From NCBI GenBank assembly GCA_012845835.1, contig JABAKD010000023.1, positions 17,263,934 through 17,327,933 of the forward strand: a DNA stretch of 64,000 bases. Reading direction: 5' to 3'. Below, in pieces: positions 52,374 through 63,500 of the stretch. The stretch is from Undaria pinnatifida (lineage: Eukaryota; Sar; Phaeophyceae; Laminariales; Alariaceae). The position numbers and the translations under genes are program-made. The notes below the pieces were generated by a model. That model was not told the origin of the DNA and made no database searches. It saw only the letters and a list, made by a program, of their open reading frames with translations. Every line of letters starts with the position of its first letter. Position 1 is the stretch's first letter.

Positions 52374-55152
52374 CTGATCGATGCTTTCTTGACGTCGCCC
52401 CCCACATGTTTCTCTCTCGTCGGGGGCGGGGGGGGGGCGTTCTTGAGACCCGGGAACCTGCTGTCGCGCCCGGTGGTAGCGGAGGAGAAGATCCAGACCC
52501 TATTCCATCATGAGCTCCGCCACCGCCGAGCGTCATCCGACACTCCTGCGGACTGCTAAGAATTGTTTGGCCCCGCAAGGGCCTCATGCCGACAGGGCTT
52601 CCGCCGGCAAGACGAGCGTCTTGAGGCGTCGCTCTGGAGTGCCGGAAGGTCGGTGCTGTGCCTAATGGCCGAGGGTGGGGAGACATGACCTCACTCTGAT
52701 TGCCGCCGCCTGTGAAGGTCGCGTGGCACCCCTGCTGACTGCGCGTAGGCGTAGGCTCTCTAGTATCCCCCCTCCGGAAGGAAATACTTATAGCGCATCG
52801 AGCTTCTTGATACCTGTGACTTGAGTCCCGAGAGCCCGGTGTCGCGCCCGGTGGCATGGGGGGGGGATTGTTTGCTCTCCTACTAGTCCTCGTAGATGTT
52901 CCCGCCCCTGAAATACCCCCCCGAACAAAGATGTTCGCTCCACTACGTGCATCCTGGGAACAGAAACTCGAGTCACGAAACCTTAGTGCCGTGTCCGATG
53001 GCATACTATGGACACTGTCGCTGGAAGGGAAAGCCTGATATCTCTGCTGGGTCCTCTCAGGTGTGGACCCGCATAGAATCCTCGGCTGGGCGGAGTTTCC
53101 GGCTGCACGACGGACATTTTGAGGTGCGGGAACTGCTTCATTCAATAACAGAGAGGAGTGGGAGGGTCCATTGCTCGTCCTTCTGTTTTCCGTGGGCGCT
53201 ACCTCGCCTCCTCGACCTCTCCTGACACGGGAAGGGATCAAACTCCTCCTCCTACCCAACCCAACGCCTCCGGTGACACAAGTATGACGGCGACGCCGTG
53301 TCCTACATTGCGAAATATGGATGTGCGCACCTTCCACCTCCATTGGCGAAGGGCTCTGTCTCCGTGTAGCCTCTCTCCCAGCACTTTGACAAGTGCTAGG
53401 ATGGCAATGTCTCCCACCAAGCTCATTTACTACTTGGGGGCCTGATACCAACTGCGCACCGGCCCCTCTTGCCTCTGCTCTGTTGCTCCACGCTCGGGCA
53501 TTGGCTATAATCTCGGAAAGGGTAGGCATATTCTCGGATGGGCGCGGGTTACGGCCTTGGACGGTTAGATTGTCTCTGCGAGGCACCAAGGCTCTCTGGT
53601 TCTGTGTGTTTTCGGTAAAAGTGAACCGAAGCCGCTGGTGCGGGCGCACCGGTGTTCCTGTGGGAGGGGAGATGGACCGCTGCCGGCGCCCTAAGATTCC
53701 TGGTAGGAGCGAAGCCGGAGTATTGATGATATTCCCTCTACAGCGCGATGGCGAGCGGTGCCTCGGCCGCGTTGTCGGTCGTGGCGAGGGCCGATCACAT
53801 GATGCTGCCCTACTCCTCCGATTCCCAATGATGCAGTGCGATGGGGGAGCGTTCCCACCCGTCATTGGCAGCGACCGACGCGACGTCAATTGCTGGGGCC
53901 CGCTTGATACGACACCGGGACCTTGTGTCGCTGCACATATACTCTCGCGTTCCACCAGCGGTGGGACCTGCGATGGACACCTTCCTACTGTCGCGGACGC
54001 CCGCTCCCTCTCTTGCTGCACTCCACTCGACGCTTGATGCTGCAACCCCCCTATCGTCCTCGCGTGCATCCATGCCGGAGTAGTCGTCCACCTCCCACGC
54101 CCCATCGGCCGTGGCACCATCGCTCGGTCCACCGCAGCTGGCGATGGAGAACGACGCCTCCGCCGCAACGTCGGTCGAAGCGAGGGTCGATCGCCTGATG
54201 CTGCCCTATTCTGCTGAGCTCCGTTGGTGTGGGGAGACGGGGCAACGTTCCTATCACTCGTCGCCATCGGTCGGCGTGACGAAGGCTGCTGAACCCCTCC
54301 TGGTGTAACACCTGGTACTCTTGTCTCTGTGTTAGCCCTTACCGGGAGAGTCGTCCGTCTCGCGCGCTCCGTCGCCAGCCGTCCCTCCGTCGTACATCTC
54401 CCTTCTTCCGTAGGCGTCTGGTTCTCCTCCTGTTGAGCCCCACTCGGCATTTGATGCCGAAGGACCCCTCCTGCAAGGGCTAACCCCCCTGTCAGGGCTC
54501 GTGTCCATGCCGGGGCCGTCGTCTGCTCTACGTCCCCTACCGGCAGTGGCACTATCGCCGGTAATGCACTTGTCGACGCACCCGCTGTAAAATCTGTGGC
54601 CCCTGCTATGGTTCTTCTTCCTTGCTGCCCGAGACAACCGGTTTCCGACTCCTCCCCATTTGCTGTCTGTTGTTGTAACCCTCCCGGTTCGGGGATTGTT
54701 CCCGTGACCCTAGACTGCATCCATGCCGGGAGGGTCCTCCCCCGTCCTCGCCCCGCTGGCAATGGGCATAGTGATTGGGCTGTTGCCGTAGTTGCTGGTT
54801 GTGCTGCAGTTTCTATGGTGTGGTTGACCGGTCTCTGTTGGGTCCGGGTATCCGCCGGCGTCGCCATAGGGGGGGAATGGCCCTGTACTCCGCCTAACCT
54901 GTGTGATCGTCCTGCTAGCCACGATGGTAAGGTCCTCCATCGCCCTCGCCCTGCTGACAGTAGTTCCCCCGACGGACCCCGTACGTTGGCCGGTAACGCA
55001 TCGTTCTCCTCCCGCTCTTGAAGGCCCATTCCCCTTTGAGCTTCCGTAGCCGTGCTTGCAGACACTCTAACATTCTCTGGACGCATAGGTACTGGTGTAC
55101 CTTCCCCCTCCCCTCTAATAGTTTGTCCTTGGCGGTTGCCTTCTCCTGACAT
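52363..55152 (-). CDS. ORF1: proline/arginine-rich repeat protein of the retrotransposon
   Basis: The frame is open from 55185, but the first ATG is at 55152 (MSGEGNRQGQ), just after a hairpin. About 929 residues, basic and low in hydrophobic content. It contains at least four diverged repeats marked by GRGR-RTLP-W or TTPAWMHAR (for example near 53800, 54080, 54560 and 54930), each followed by Gln/Gly-rich and R-SRAASCDRPS-RPT blocks. No zinc finger or coiled coil is evident. By position it should be the RNA-binding ORF1p. It ends in a C10 run (about 52430-52440) and a TGA that overlaps the ORF2 ATG, which allows stop-start reinitiation. Confidence 0.75.
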   Translation of the reverse strand: MSGEGNRQGQTIRGEGEGTPVPMRPENVRVSASTATEAQRGMGLQEREENDALPANVRGPSGELLSAGRGRWRTLPSWLAGRSHRLGGVQGHSPPMATPADTRTQQRPVNHTIETAAQPATTATAQSLCPLPAGRGRGRTLPAWMQSRVTGTIPEPGGLQQQTANGEESETGCLGQQGRRTIAGATDFTAGASTSALPAIVPLPVGDVEQTTAPAWTRALTGGLALAGGVLRHQMPSGAQQEENQTPTEEGRCTTEGRLATERARRTTLPVRANTETRVPGVTPGGVQQPSSRRPMATSDRNVAPSPHTNGAQQNRAASGDRPSLRPTLRRRRRSPSPAAVDRAMVPRPMGRGRWTTTPAWMHARTIGGLQHQASSGVQQERERASATVGRCPSQVPPLVERESICAATQGPGVVSSGPQQLTSRRSLPMTGGNAPPSHCIIGNRRSRAASCDRPSPRPTTRPRHRSPSRCRGNIINTPASLLPGILGRRQRSISPPTGTPVRPHQRLRFTFTENTQNQRALVPRRDNLTVQGRNPRPSENMPTLSEIIANARAWSNRAEARGAGAQLVSGPQVVNELGGRHCHPSTCQSAGREATRRQSPSPMEVEGAHIHISQCRTRRRRHTCVTGGVGLGRRRSLIPSRVRRGRGGEVAPTENRRTSNGPSHSSLLLNEAVPAPQNVRRAAGNSAQPRILCGSTPERTQQRYQAFPSSDSVHSMPSDTALRFRDSSFCSQDARSGANIFVRGGISGAGTSTRTSRRANNPPPMPPGATPGSRDSSHRYQEARCAISISFRRGDTREPTPTRSQQGCHATFTGGGNQSEVMSPHPRPLGTAPTFRHSRATPQDARLAGGSPVGMRPLRGQTILSSPQECRMTLGGGGAHDGIGSGSSPPLPPGATAGSRVSRTPPPRPRRERNMWGATSRKHRSDGS

Positions 55153-55154
55153 TA

Positions 55155-55184
55155 TGGGCACCCTCGCGTCTGCGAGGGTGCCCA
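55155..55184 (-). promoter_or_regulatory. Hairpin immediately upstream of the ORF1 ATG
   Basis: GGGCACCCTCGC and GCGAGGGTGCCC flank a four-base loop, with one more T-A pair outside, giving a perfect 13-bp stem. The initiating ATG follows the stem by three or fewer bases on the minus strand. It could control initiation or mark the 5' structure of the element RNA. Confidence 0.6.
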
Positions 55185-55805
55185 CACTTTCGCAACCCTA
55201 AACCACTCTCTATACGGTGAGCGTTAAACACCCTTATGCTTTTCCGCGACAATGGTGAGTATAACTTCGATCCCCTCTTCCTCCCCCTGCGGGATGTCCT
55301 TTTCCTAAGGTCCTCGTATAGTAACCCTTCCCTGACTTTCCGGATCGTCGTTCCGAGTTGCCTCCCTTTGCGGAAAGTCTAATCCAGCCGGAAAACCTCG
55401 TCGATGTGATGCCCCTCCCAAGAGGTCCGCCCAACGGCGTTTGGTGTCCTACCCAAAGGTCATTCCAACGTCGTTCGCCTAGGCTCGTGCATTGGTCGCG
55501 GCTCGTACAGCAGTACGCTACCCGTGGCTTCCGACGCTTGTACAGCAGTATGTCCGTTGCGCTTCCGAAACAGACAATTTACGCCAGTCAGGACTCGCAG
55601 GCCATCAACGAGAGGTGCTGTGGTAATACCTATCCCACGGTCTTGTCGTGTTTGTCTCACAATCGTCTATGGGACAATATGCAATAATAGCTGACTGCTG
55701 AAATCTTTCTTTCACAGCTGATTTCCCCCACCTCAATATCAGTGCCTCGTCCGTATGAAGTCTAATGCCCCGCGTTGGTTTTCCGTCTTGTGGCACAAAC
55801 TGTTA

Positions 55806-56020
55806 ATCGTAGTTGACCCTCTTTTGTCCGTTTCCTTTTCCTATCGCCGTTCCTGTAACTCCTCACTTTCACCCCCTTACTCTCGTCAAGCTCCGTTGCA
55901 TGCAATCCCTGAAATCGTAGTTGACCCTCTTTTGTCCGTTTCCTTTTCCTATCGCCGTTCCTGTAACTCCTCACTTTCACCCCCTTACTCTCGTCAAGCT
56001 CCGTTGCATGCAATCCCTGA
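55806..56020 (+). repeat. 108-bp tandem duplication
   Basis: Two copies of TCGTAGTTGACCCTCTTTTG ... GTTGCATGCAATCCCTGA start at 55806 and 55914 and are virtually identical. Confidence 0.95.
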
Positions 56021-56191
56021 CTCCACTCGAATCACAGCTGTCTATACGTACGGTCATTTAATACGTTCCTGTGATGGAACATACTCGTAGAAAAAGCCGT
56101 TTAAGGGATGCCCAGCGAGGTCCGATGAAAAAGCTAGAAAATATGTCTAGCGCCTCAATAATTGCGACGACTTCCGGATGGGGCTCTATAT

Positions 56192-57026
56192 CGAAATATG
56201 TACGTGCCGGAAAAAGGATACGCACTTACTTGGTACGCGATATTCGACGTCCGAATGCAGTATTCACGAGAGCTTTTCGTGGGCTGCAGACTGAGCCAGC
56301 ACACCGCAACACAGATTGCTTTACCACGCGACCTCCTACAGAGTGCTACTACTGTGGCCTTCGATCCCCCGCAACTCCTGGTTCCCTGACGCCCTGTCTT
56401 TCTCCGTCTTCCTTTTTCTTTATTGTTTTCTTTTCATGCCTTATTTATCATATATATATGTCCGAGCTTTCGTCGTACCTGGAGGATGAGAACGTATATT
56501 TAATATGCGTATCTTTCAGCCCTCTCGTCTCACTCCACTCGGCCGTTCTACCAGGTCCCAGCTGACCTTAGCTTGAAGCAGTATACGTATAAAGCTGAGT
56601 TTGAAGCAGACGTTCCGCAGCACAGATGAGTTTGCCACTGACCTCCAATCAGCTGCTGCTGTAGGCTTCGTGTCCCCCGTGTATTATTCAATAGAAGGGC
56701 CGAGGAAGAGGCTCGAAGACGAAATATGTACGTGCCGGAAAAAGGATACGCACTTACTTGGTACGCGATATTCGACGTCCGAATGCAGTATTCACGAGAG
56801 CTTTTCGTGGGCTGTAGACTGAGCCAGCACACCGCAACACAGATTGCTTTACCACGCGACCTCCTACAGAGTGCTACTACTGTGGCCTTCGATCCCCCGT
56901 AACTCCTGGTTCCCTTACGCCCTGTCTTTCTCCGTCTTCCTTTTTCTTTATTGTTTTCTTTTCATGCCTTATTTATCATCTATATATGTCCGAGCTTTCG
57001 TCGTACCTGGAGGATGAGAACGTATA
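56192..57026 (+). repeat. ~306-bp direct duplication, period 528
   Basis: Copies at 56192-56497 and 56720-57026 begin CGAAATATGTACGTGCCGG and end GGATGAGAACGTATA, with only a few differences. The second copy runs directly into the rearranged retrotransposon fragment, while the first continues into unique sequence. Confidence 0.92.
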
Positions 57027-57283
57027 CAACTGTGTCATCGAGCGGGCGCGCAAGTGAACCAGCACCAACCCCTCGTGCACGCGCTCTCCCGCACCCTTAA
57101 GAGCATGTCCGTCCGCCACCAGGTGGAAAGCGGAGCCCCGTTCCACGCAGACAGGGATTTGCGAATGGACATCGTGATTGAGGCAGGTGGACTAAGAGAT
57201 GCTACGGCACCGGAGTATCGCGACAAGTCGATACTCCTCGACGTGACGTATGCGGACCCACAAGCAGGGGTCCACATGCGGGC
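57027..57283 (+). pseudogene. Fragment of ORF4 (endonuclease region), + strand
   Basis: It is almost identical, as reverse complement, to 44718-44960. It encodes NQHQPLVHALSRTLKSMSVR through LLDVTYADPQAGVHMRA, the knuckle-to-RLE segment. Both ends are abrupt. Confidence 0.95.
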
Positions 57284-57521
<238 letters not shown>

Positions 57522-57608
57522 GCCCTCCGACAATGTAGCGTAGATGCCTTTCCGATATAAATCGAATATCCCTCCTTAAAGCAGCAGTAGCACCTCATAT
57601 GAAGTCGA
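57522..57608 (-). mobile_element. 3'-terminal fragment of the RLE retrotransposon
   Basis: It matches 44095-44178 (GCCCTCCGACAATGTAGCGT ... AGCAGCAGTAGCACCT) with few changes. On the minus strand it is the last ~84 bases of an element plus its AAT tail, that is, a strongly 5'-truncated copy. The adjoining ORF4 piece lies in the opposite orientation. Confidence 0.85.
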
Positions 57609-57789
57609 GTGATTTGATGTTAGATGCGGTATGTAACACAATCTTTGGGTGTGGTAAACAACGTGTTAAATCTCCAGAACTTGTTGTTGTACATGGATCG
57701 CAAGACAAAATATTTCAATCGGTTGTACAACCATGTAGTTACCATTATTTTCTTACATCGCTTATTATATGAAAGAGTTACATATTGCA

Positions 57790-58380
57790 AAATACAACAG
57801 GCGAGGTGATGTGATCATGCAATGTCACCACCATTGAGCACGAGAGGGAGAAGTGCGAATCGTCAGTGTTTAGGAAGGAACGCTTGGTGTACCCGCGCTC
57901 AATTACGTTACTTCGTTAGTCATACTTCGTTTGGCATAGGTTGGGAGGCGATTATGCAGACGGTTTGTATGAAATACCCTACGTAATAGGTTGGTAGTGT
58001 GGTGTACCGCAATTTCATCATATATGTCTGTACTCCCTTTTCCCATCATTATTGGCTCAAATGTACGTTTTTTACGCCCATGATTTTCACCGCGCCGATG
58101 TGGGGCTCTGAGGTTGCCAATTCTGAGACAGATACATCTTACAAATACAACAAGCAAGGTGATGTGGGCATGCAATGCCATCACTATTGAACACGAGGGT
58201 GACTTTACTTCGTTAGGCATATGCTACTGCGTTTGATAGAGGTTGTCAGGCGATCATGCAGACGGCAGATAGGCACGAAATACCCTGCGTAATAGGTTGG
58301 TAGTGTGGTCTACCGCAGTGTTAACATATCTGTCTGTACTTCCTTTTCACATTATTATTGTCTAGTGTACGATTGTACGC
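57790..58380 (+). repeat. Tandem duplication of ~300 bp
   Basis: Unit 1 (about 57790-58070) and unit 2 (about 58140-58380) share GTGATGTG(A/G)(T/G)CATGCAATG, GCGAT(T/C)ATGCAGACGG, GTAATAGGTTGGTAGTGTGG and ATCTGTCTGTACT-like blocks. No coding gene. From 58400 to 61600 I see no recognisable gene or element. Confidence 0.7.
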
Positions 58381-61300
58381 CCTGTTTTCTCCCCACTGTC
58401 GTCGAAGATGTTGTGGTTCTGTAGATGTCGCGTCCATGTCTGGTGCTCTTGTTAGTGGTGCTCATGAAAACATGCCCTAGCGTGTAGTAGATGATCGCTG
58501 AGTGGTGTTCCTTTCCTTTACATCAAGCCAGGTAGTATATGTCAACGCAACCGCTTGCTTGATAACGACAAATATAATTCCTCACGCACCTGATACAGGG
58601 AGACGCGGCCCGAAGATTGTTCAGTATACCGACGTTCAGGAACAGGTTATCGAGCAGCGCACTTGCTTTTTACTACCGCTCCTCACTCCACCTAAGGCAC
58701 TACGGGCATGCGTTGGACCCAGTTCGCTGATGCCCAAAACCAGTTGCAAAGGAGGCGACGTGGTGGGCGAATGCTATACTGATTTGCGCTGCTGTGATTA
58801 ACCCGTCTCTCGTTCTGTTTGTTCTTGCGTTCTTGATGAACCTGTTATTTGGCAACGAGCAATTTTGACGAATCTTAGGTTTGTGTATATACTATTTGTA
58901 GCCTATGTGATGTTTTTGACTCGTAGGGACCTCAATTTCGAACCCAGGTTATATTGGTTCAATCTTTTGACTGGGTTTCGATGTGAACGTATACGTGGTT
59001 TTGGTCTGCGGACATCCGTAAGATTTGAGAATGTTGTGTCCGCGTGGTTGTCGCTACACGTGTACGAACTGGGCCGGCCAAGAGGGTGGAGAGTGTGTTC
59101 AACCGAGGCTGCACAGCCCAATTTATGATCGTTTTCCACAAAAATATGACAACCTGTTCCACAGACATATACGACCATGATAGCTATGGTTCGTTTAGTT
59201 TTTGTTTTTTTTGGCCGAGTTATGCCCGATGAAGGATTTTCGATATGTGGATTATTCGTGAAAAAAGGACAAAAAAAAAAAGAAAAAGAACCACAGGCAT
59301 TATCTTCTTATGTGTCTTGCGGATCACTTGTAAAAAAATCATCAAAAACACATGTGATTTGCGCTGTGTTTGCGCAAGTCGCTGTACGCACCAGTTTCGC
59401 TCAAATCTGCCCAAGATCTCGTCCGACACATCCTGTTTTTGTTGAAGACAGAATACCGACCACATCCAACCAAAAGACACTCGAAAGCAACCGTGTTTGC
59501 CGAGCGAGACACAATCATGAAATAAATGCGTTCAGAGAGCGAAGTCGACGTATTATGTATGTACGTACGAGTTCGTATGTTGTACGTAGCAAGACATGCT
59601 CAGGCATGTACGAGTACACTCCTGTAGAGGAAAAACACAAAGTTTACGTTCAACAAAAGATGCAACTGAAGCTATCAATTTTCACCCAGAGAGTTCGTAT
59701 CGACAGGCACCACTTCCCGGTGCTCGTATCTTGGAATACTCTAGGTACAGAGGTTCGCAGCCATCGCTGCTTGGTTGGCGCGCTTGGTGGCATGTTGTGT
59801 GTGAGGCAGCACCAGTGTGACCATGTGGCGACAGCGAAGCAAACCCAAATTTGAAAATTGCGCCGCAAAAAAAAATCAAAAAAACAACGGTTTCACCTTC
59901 ACTAAATCCAGTACGATATGGTGCCGTGAAGTTTCTAAACGCTGGAACCTGCTCTGTAGCAAAGACACGTGGTTGTGCATACGCGCGTTGATTGGCCGAT
60001 TCCAACAATGTTTTCAGTAACATTGAGCTCCCAGTGGTTCGAATTTTATGGCTGGAACATGGAATGTTAGTTTGACAGCCGGCCCAGCTCGTATGTTTTG
60101 GTTGATGTGCTAGACTTCGTTATCGTGTTCTTTCAGAGTGGTGTTTTCGAATACATGTTGGTTTACAGTGGTTGGGGGGGGGGGGTGTTGTGCATATCTG
60201 CAAAACGTATTTGTGTACACCGAGAAAACTGCTTCGGGGGGCTAAGAACGAAGTTGCGAGGGACGTTTGGAAGTTTCAACGATCCCCCTCGCGGCTTTTG
60301 TCAAATATGGTGAAATGCATCTTTATCCCTGAAGATAAACATGCACTAACCAACCTTGACAACTATGGGTTATAGAGGTATCATAATACACTTATAATGC
60401 CGTTACTGTTCATAGTTTGACTATGTGTAGTTATTATTTTGCTAAACGGTGTGGGTTGAAGACAAATACTGAGCGAGGCTAGGGTTGAAGCCTTAAAATG
60501 AAATTTTGCAAGAAGGTTTTATATATAGTTAGTCTGCTTATTGAATACATTGATGTGGACGAAGTAGTAGGTGTTTCATCAGTGCGATCGCTGGATCCCG
60601 ACATGTTTGCGGGTGACATGTGATAAGCTGTGGGAGGTTTTAACGCGACAGATAGGTATCAAATGATTGGGGATAAAGCCGACGACTAGCTCTTGCATTT
60701 CGACGTGATATTGACTCAGTAACGTTCGTTTTTTCTGTTGACCTACCATGTTTTGGCATGATTGTCGGCATTGTTAATTTGTTCAAATACTTGGGTCCTA
60801 GGTAGCGTGTTCGACGGGTATATCATGAATGTATGTTTTGGGTTGTTTAAACTGAGAGTCTTAGTTATAATTTTCATTCCGCAATCGACTTCGTCGAGAG
60901 GACAAAATAACCCATACATAACAATATTTAAAGCGAACACTACTATATAATTACCTTTGTTGTAATTCTCAAATGTATCGTAACGTCTTTGGTCACGTTA
61001 ATAATGACGTTGTAACCTACGCACGTAACTTGAACACTTCCATGCTTATATACACCCTCATTTAAACCCACACAAAGTAATCGATATGCACAGTCCATAC
61101 ACACTTTCATACTCATATACACCCGCTTCCCAACCCACAAGCATCCAAAAGTAGCATACGTAATCTACACACCTTTTCCGGTTAACTCGAATCCACGACT
61201 CCATGGCATCACATCACACACACGTAACTCATATCTCAACATGCCCATACACATTGTTTACTCAGGTACGACGGTGCATTACACTCTCACACGCTGTCTA

Positions 61301-61611
61301 CAGCTATGCCTACGTGACTACGTTTCCACTTATCCACGCAAATACCCCCCCCCCAACACACTCTTGCATCTATTTATTCCCATAAACGACGGTTGTTCAT
61401 TTCTCTATATGACACTTTGTAACAATAAAAGTTTGAGGGACAGGTGAATTGGCCATTCCCATGAATCATGTATAACTTCTGTAATTCAATCGATCATCCT
61501 TAAAAATCATGTAACGTACAAAGAGGTACCCACTCATCGCTCAGCAGTCTATCATGCCAGGGTGCTTGACCTTCCCCTTCGATACATCTCCAAACTCTCT
61601 GTGACCGACCA

Positions 61612-62420
61612 TCAATACTTGTCACGTACAACCGGGTCATGCACTCTATTTATGGTCGGCTTTATTGGTGAGTTTTTGAAAAATGTTTTGCGGATTTTTT
61701 GGAGTTTGCTCCTCAAACAATCCTTGGCATAACCATGTCGAATCATGCCTATCATCAACTTAGCTGCTGCTACCTGGAAAAAATGGATTCTGAGCACCTA
61801 ATTGCAAATCGACAAAGTTGGCAATGCAGGGTCGCATACAAACACTTTTTTGATGATCGTGTTTCAATGTGGGGGTATCTACGGTACTGCTTCAGTGTCT
61901 CCATGTGGTCCCGTTTATCATACATTCGAATTTGCGACACTCCAGGCGTACGTTGAAGAATCTCCATATCCTGGAAATGCGCTGTTTGCCCTCTTTGTTC
62001 TTTGGTGATAGATACAAGGTTCGCAACCTGCCCACCCTCGTCATGTAGGATGTGTTCCGGATACTCTCCACCATAGATCCCCCCCTCCCCTCCTTCCCGC
62101 TTGACAATTTGTTTAAAAGTAGGACCTTTCCTATTTGGTAGGCCTGGTGCTACCGTGAGTATGTAATATATGAATCTCTTAGTGTTCCTGCCGTACTGTT
62201 CAATAAACTCTAAAGGGTGAAGAGGGTCAATGTTGTTTCTCGTATCGAGCAAAATATCTATTTATCATAATTTTAGGAAATTGAGGTCATGCATGAACGC
62301 TAAATCGTTCGCTAAATCGGGTGCGGGTGCAGTGCCCATGATTTTTTTTATATTATATGCATATTGGGGTTGTCGTTCGTTGGCAACGACGGTAAACATG
62401 CCAGTCACTGCGTGAGCTAG
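61612..62420 (-). pseudogene. Penelope-like reverse transcriptase remnant
   Basis: Minus-strand frames give MGTAPAPDLANDLAFMHDLN (resembling the Penelope-type G-APL-A--F---E--F block). After two stops comes DPLHPLEFIEQYGRNTKRF, then QFR-like DMEILQRTPGVSQIRMYDKR, PHIETRSSKKCLYATLHCQL with CRFAIRCSE, and finally FFQVAAAKLMIGMIRHGYAK with LRSKLQKIRKTFF. The QLxRFxxxCS ... L---GY----L pattern is characteristic of the post-polymerase region of Penelope-like RTs. The catalytic box is destroyed. Assignment to Penelope-like elements is tentative; RT ancestry is more secure. Confidence 0.5.
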
Positions 62421-62569
62421 ACAACCAGGGTACCGTCTGTATTTTTGGCGGTCACCATGATGGTTATCGAGTTAGGTCATTTTGTGCTGGGTGGAGAACC
62501 CTAACTACGCACAAGGAGAATGACTGCATCACGTAGTGTGAATATGGTAAGGCACCCAGGAGGCAGTTA

Positions 62570-62830
62570 CATAGTAATACCTATTGCTGTCTCTGGAGCC
62601 GCCAAACCAGAAAACAAAGTGTAACTCATTGACAATATCATCCATAAGCAAGAAAGTAGGTGCAAGGTGCCGAAGTCCGTCTTACGAGCAGTTCTTGGAA
62701 GGATGCAGTTCACCCTTCATGCGACTCGCCGATCACCTCACGGCGCTTCGCGCTTGGTGCAAGCAGTGTCTGCCTGGTTGGTGAGAACCCAACGTGCTCC
62801 GTCCTGGCGTAGTAGGGAGGCGAGATTCTA
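62570..62830 (+). mobile_element. Retroelement fragment, second copy
   Basis: It matches 12200-12540 in the opposite orientation. It contains PKSVLRAVLGRMQFTLHATR and SRLVQAVSAWLV, with a frameshift relative to MLSLEPPNQKTK upstream. Both copies end near the GGTATTACTATGTAACTGCC / GGCAGTTACATAGTAATACC block. Confidence 0.6.
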
Positions 62831-63394
62831 TGATATTACGATTACAGCCATGCACAAACTGAATACCCCACCCCCCCCACCCCCCATTCTGCCCTCCAAC
62901 GTTTTTTCTTGATCGTCTCATATCTTGTGCTTGTTCCCAAGTTTTTTCCTCGTGGCGCCGGAGTCAACTCCATGGCATCTTCTTCCCAAACCCGCAGACA
63001 AAGAGTACCCGCGAGTCAGTTATTCGAGAGAGGGCGGTGACCGCTGCCCACGTGGGTTGGCCTTTCTCGACTCCGGGTGGCCGGAATAATGTCAGCGGTT
63101 AATTGAAGCAGGAGGCACTGTTTTGATCGCCAGGCCACTGGGTTTGTGGTCTACCACGGGATGGTGGGGGCTAGACAAAATATCTCTAGCCACACGGTCG
63201 TTGCGGCCTATCGAAACAGATACCCCGCGGATCAAGCACCCGGTAGAAGGTGGACGAATTCCAGTATGTGGGTAGCGCTTATTGGCTAACCATCTTCTTG
63301 GTATGGCGGTCCTCCTTACCCCAAAAGATCATGCTATGGCAACATGGGGTTTTCGGTATACCTAGCTCATGGGATTGTTCATCGCGGTGCTCTT

Positions 63395-63500
63395 TGTTAT
63401 TCCTCTATTGTATCAAGCGTTTGCGTGAGGAATGGAGCCCCTCAAGTGAAGGAGCCTCAGAAAAAGCAATGCACCTCTACCGTGGAATGTGTTGGTTTCG
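63395..63500 (-). mobile_element. MITE-like fragment, family CGTGCTAC, reverse
   Basis: On the minus strand: CACATTCCACGGTAGAGGTG, CTTTTTCTGAGGCTCCTTCA, CTTGAGGGGCTCCATTCCTC. This is the left part of the family element. The rest of 62830-64000 shows nothing I can name. Confidence 0.55.

Larger units (their letters stand above)
44095..55200 (-). mobile_element. Large RLE-type non-LTR retrotransposon with RING-finger ORF
   Basis: The four abutting frames, the 3' UTR and the AAT tail form one unit transcribed on the minus strand. The right (5') boundary is unknown; nothing in 55200-55800 is recognised. Long open frames and intact RT motifs mean a young copy. Its 5' proteins with many RING-like clusters are unlike the C2H2/Myb N-termini of classic R2 elements. 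Confidence 0.85.

Noticed and set aside
47344-52513. Long + strand frames across the retrotransposon ORFs (for example 47852-48394 and 48464-49051)
   Set aside because: They are antisense shadows caused by high GC and Pro/Arg-rich codons of ORF1-ORF3; the minus-strand frames carry the motifs.
59177-59854. 225-codon + strand frame
   Set aside because: Composition looks random (no domain, runs of Lys from an A-tract, scattered Cys/His without pattern), and nothing around it suggests a gene.
60025-60050. GGTTCGAAT resembling a tRNA B box
   Set aside because: No A box, anticodon arm or acceptor stem can be drawn around it.
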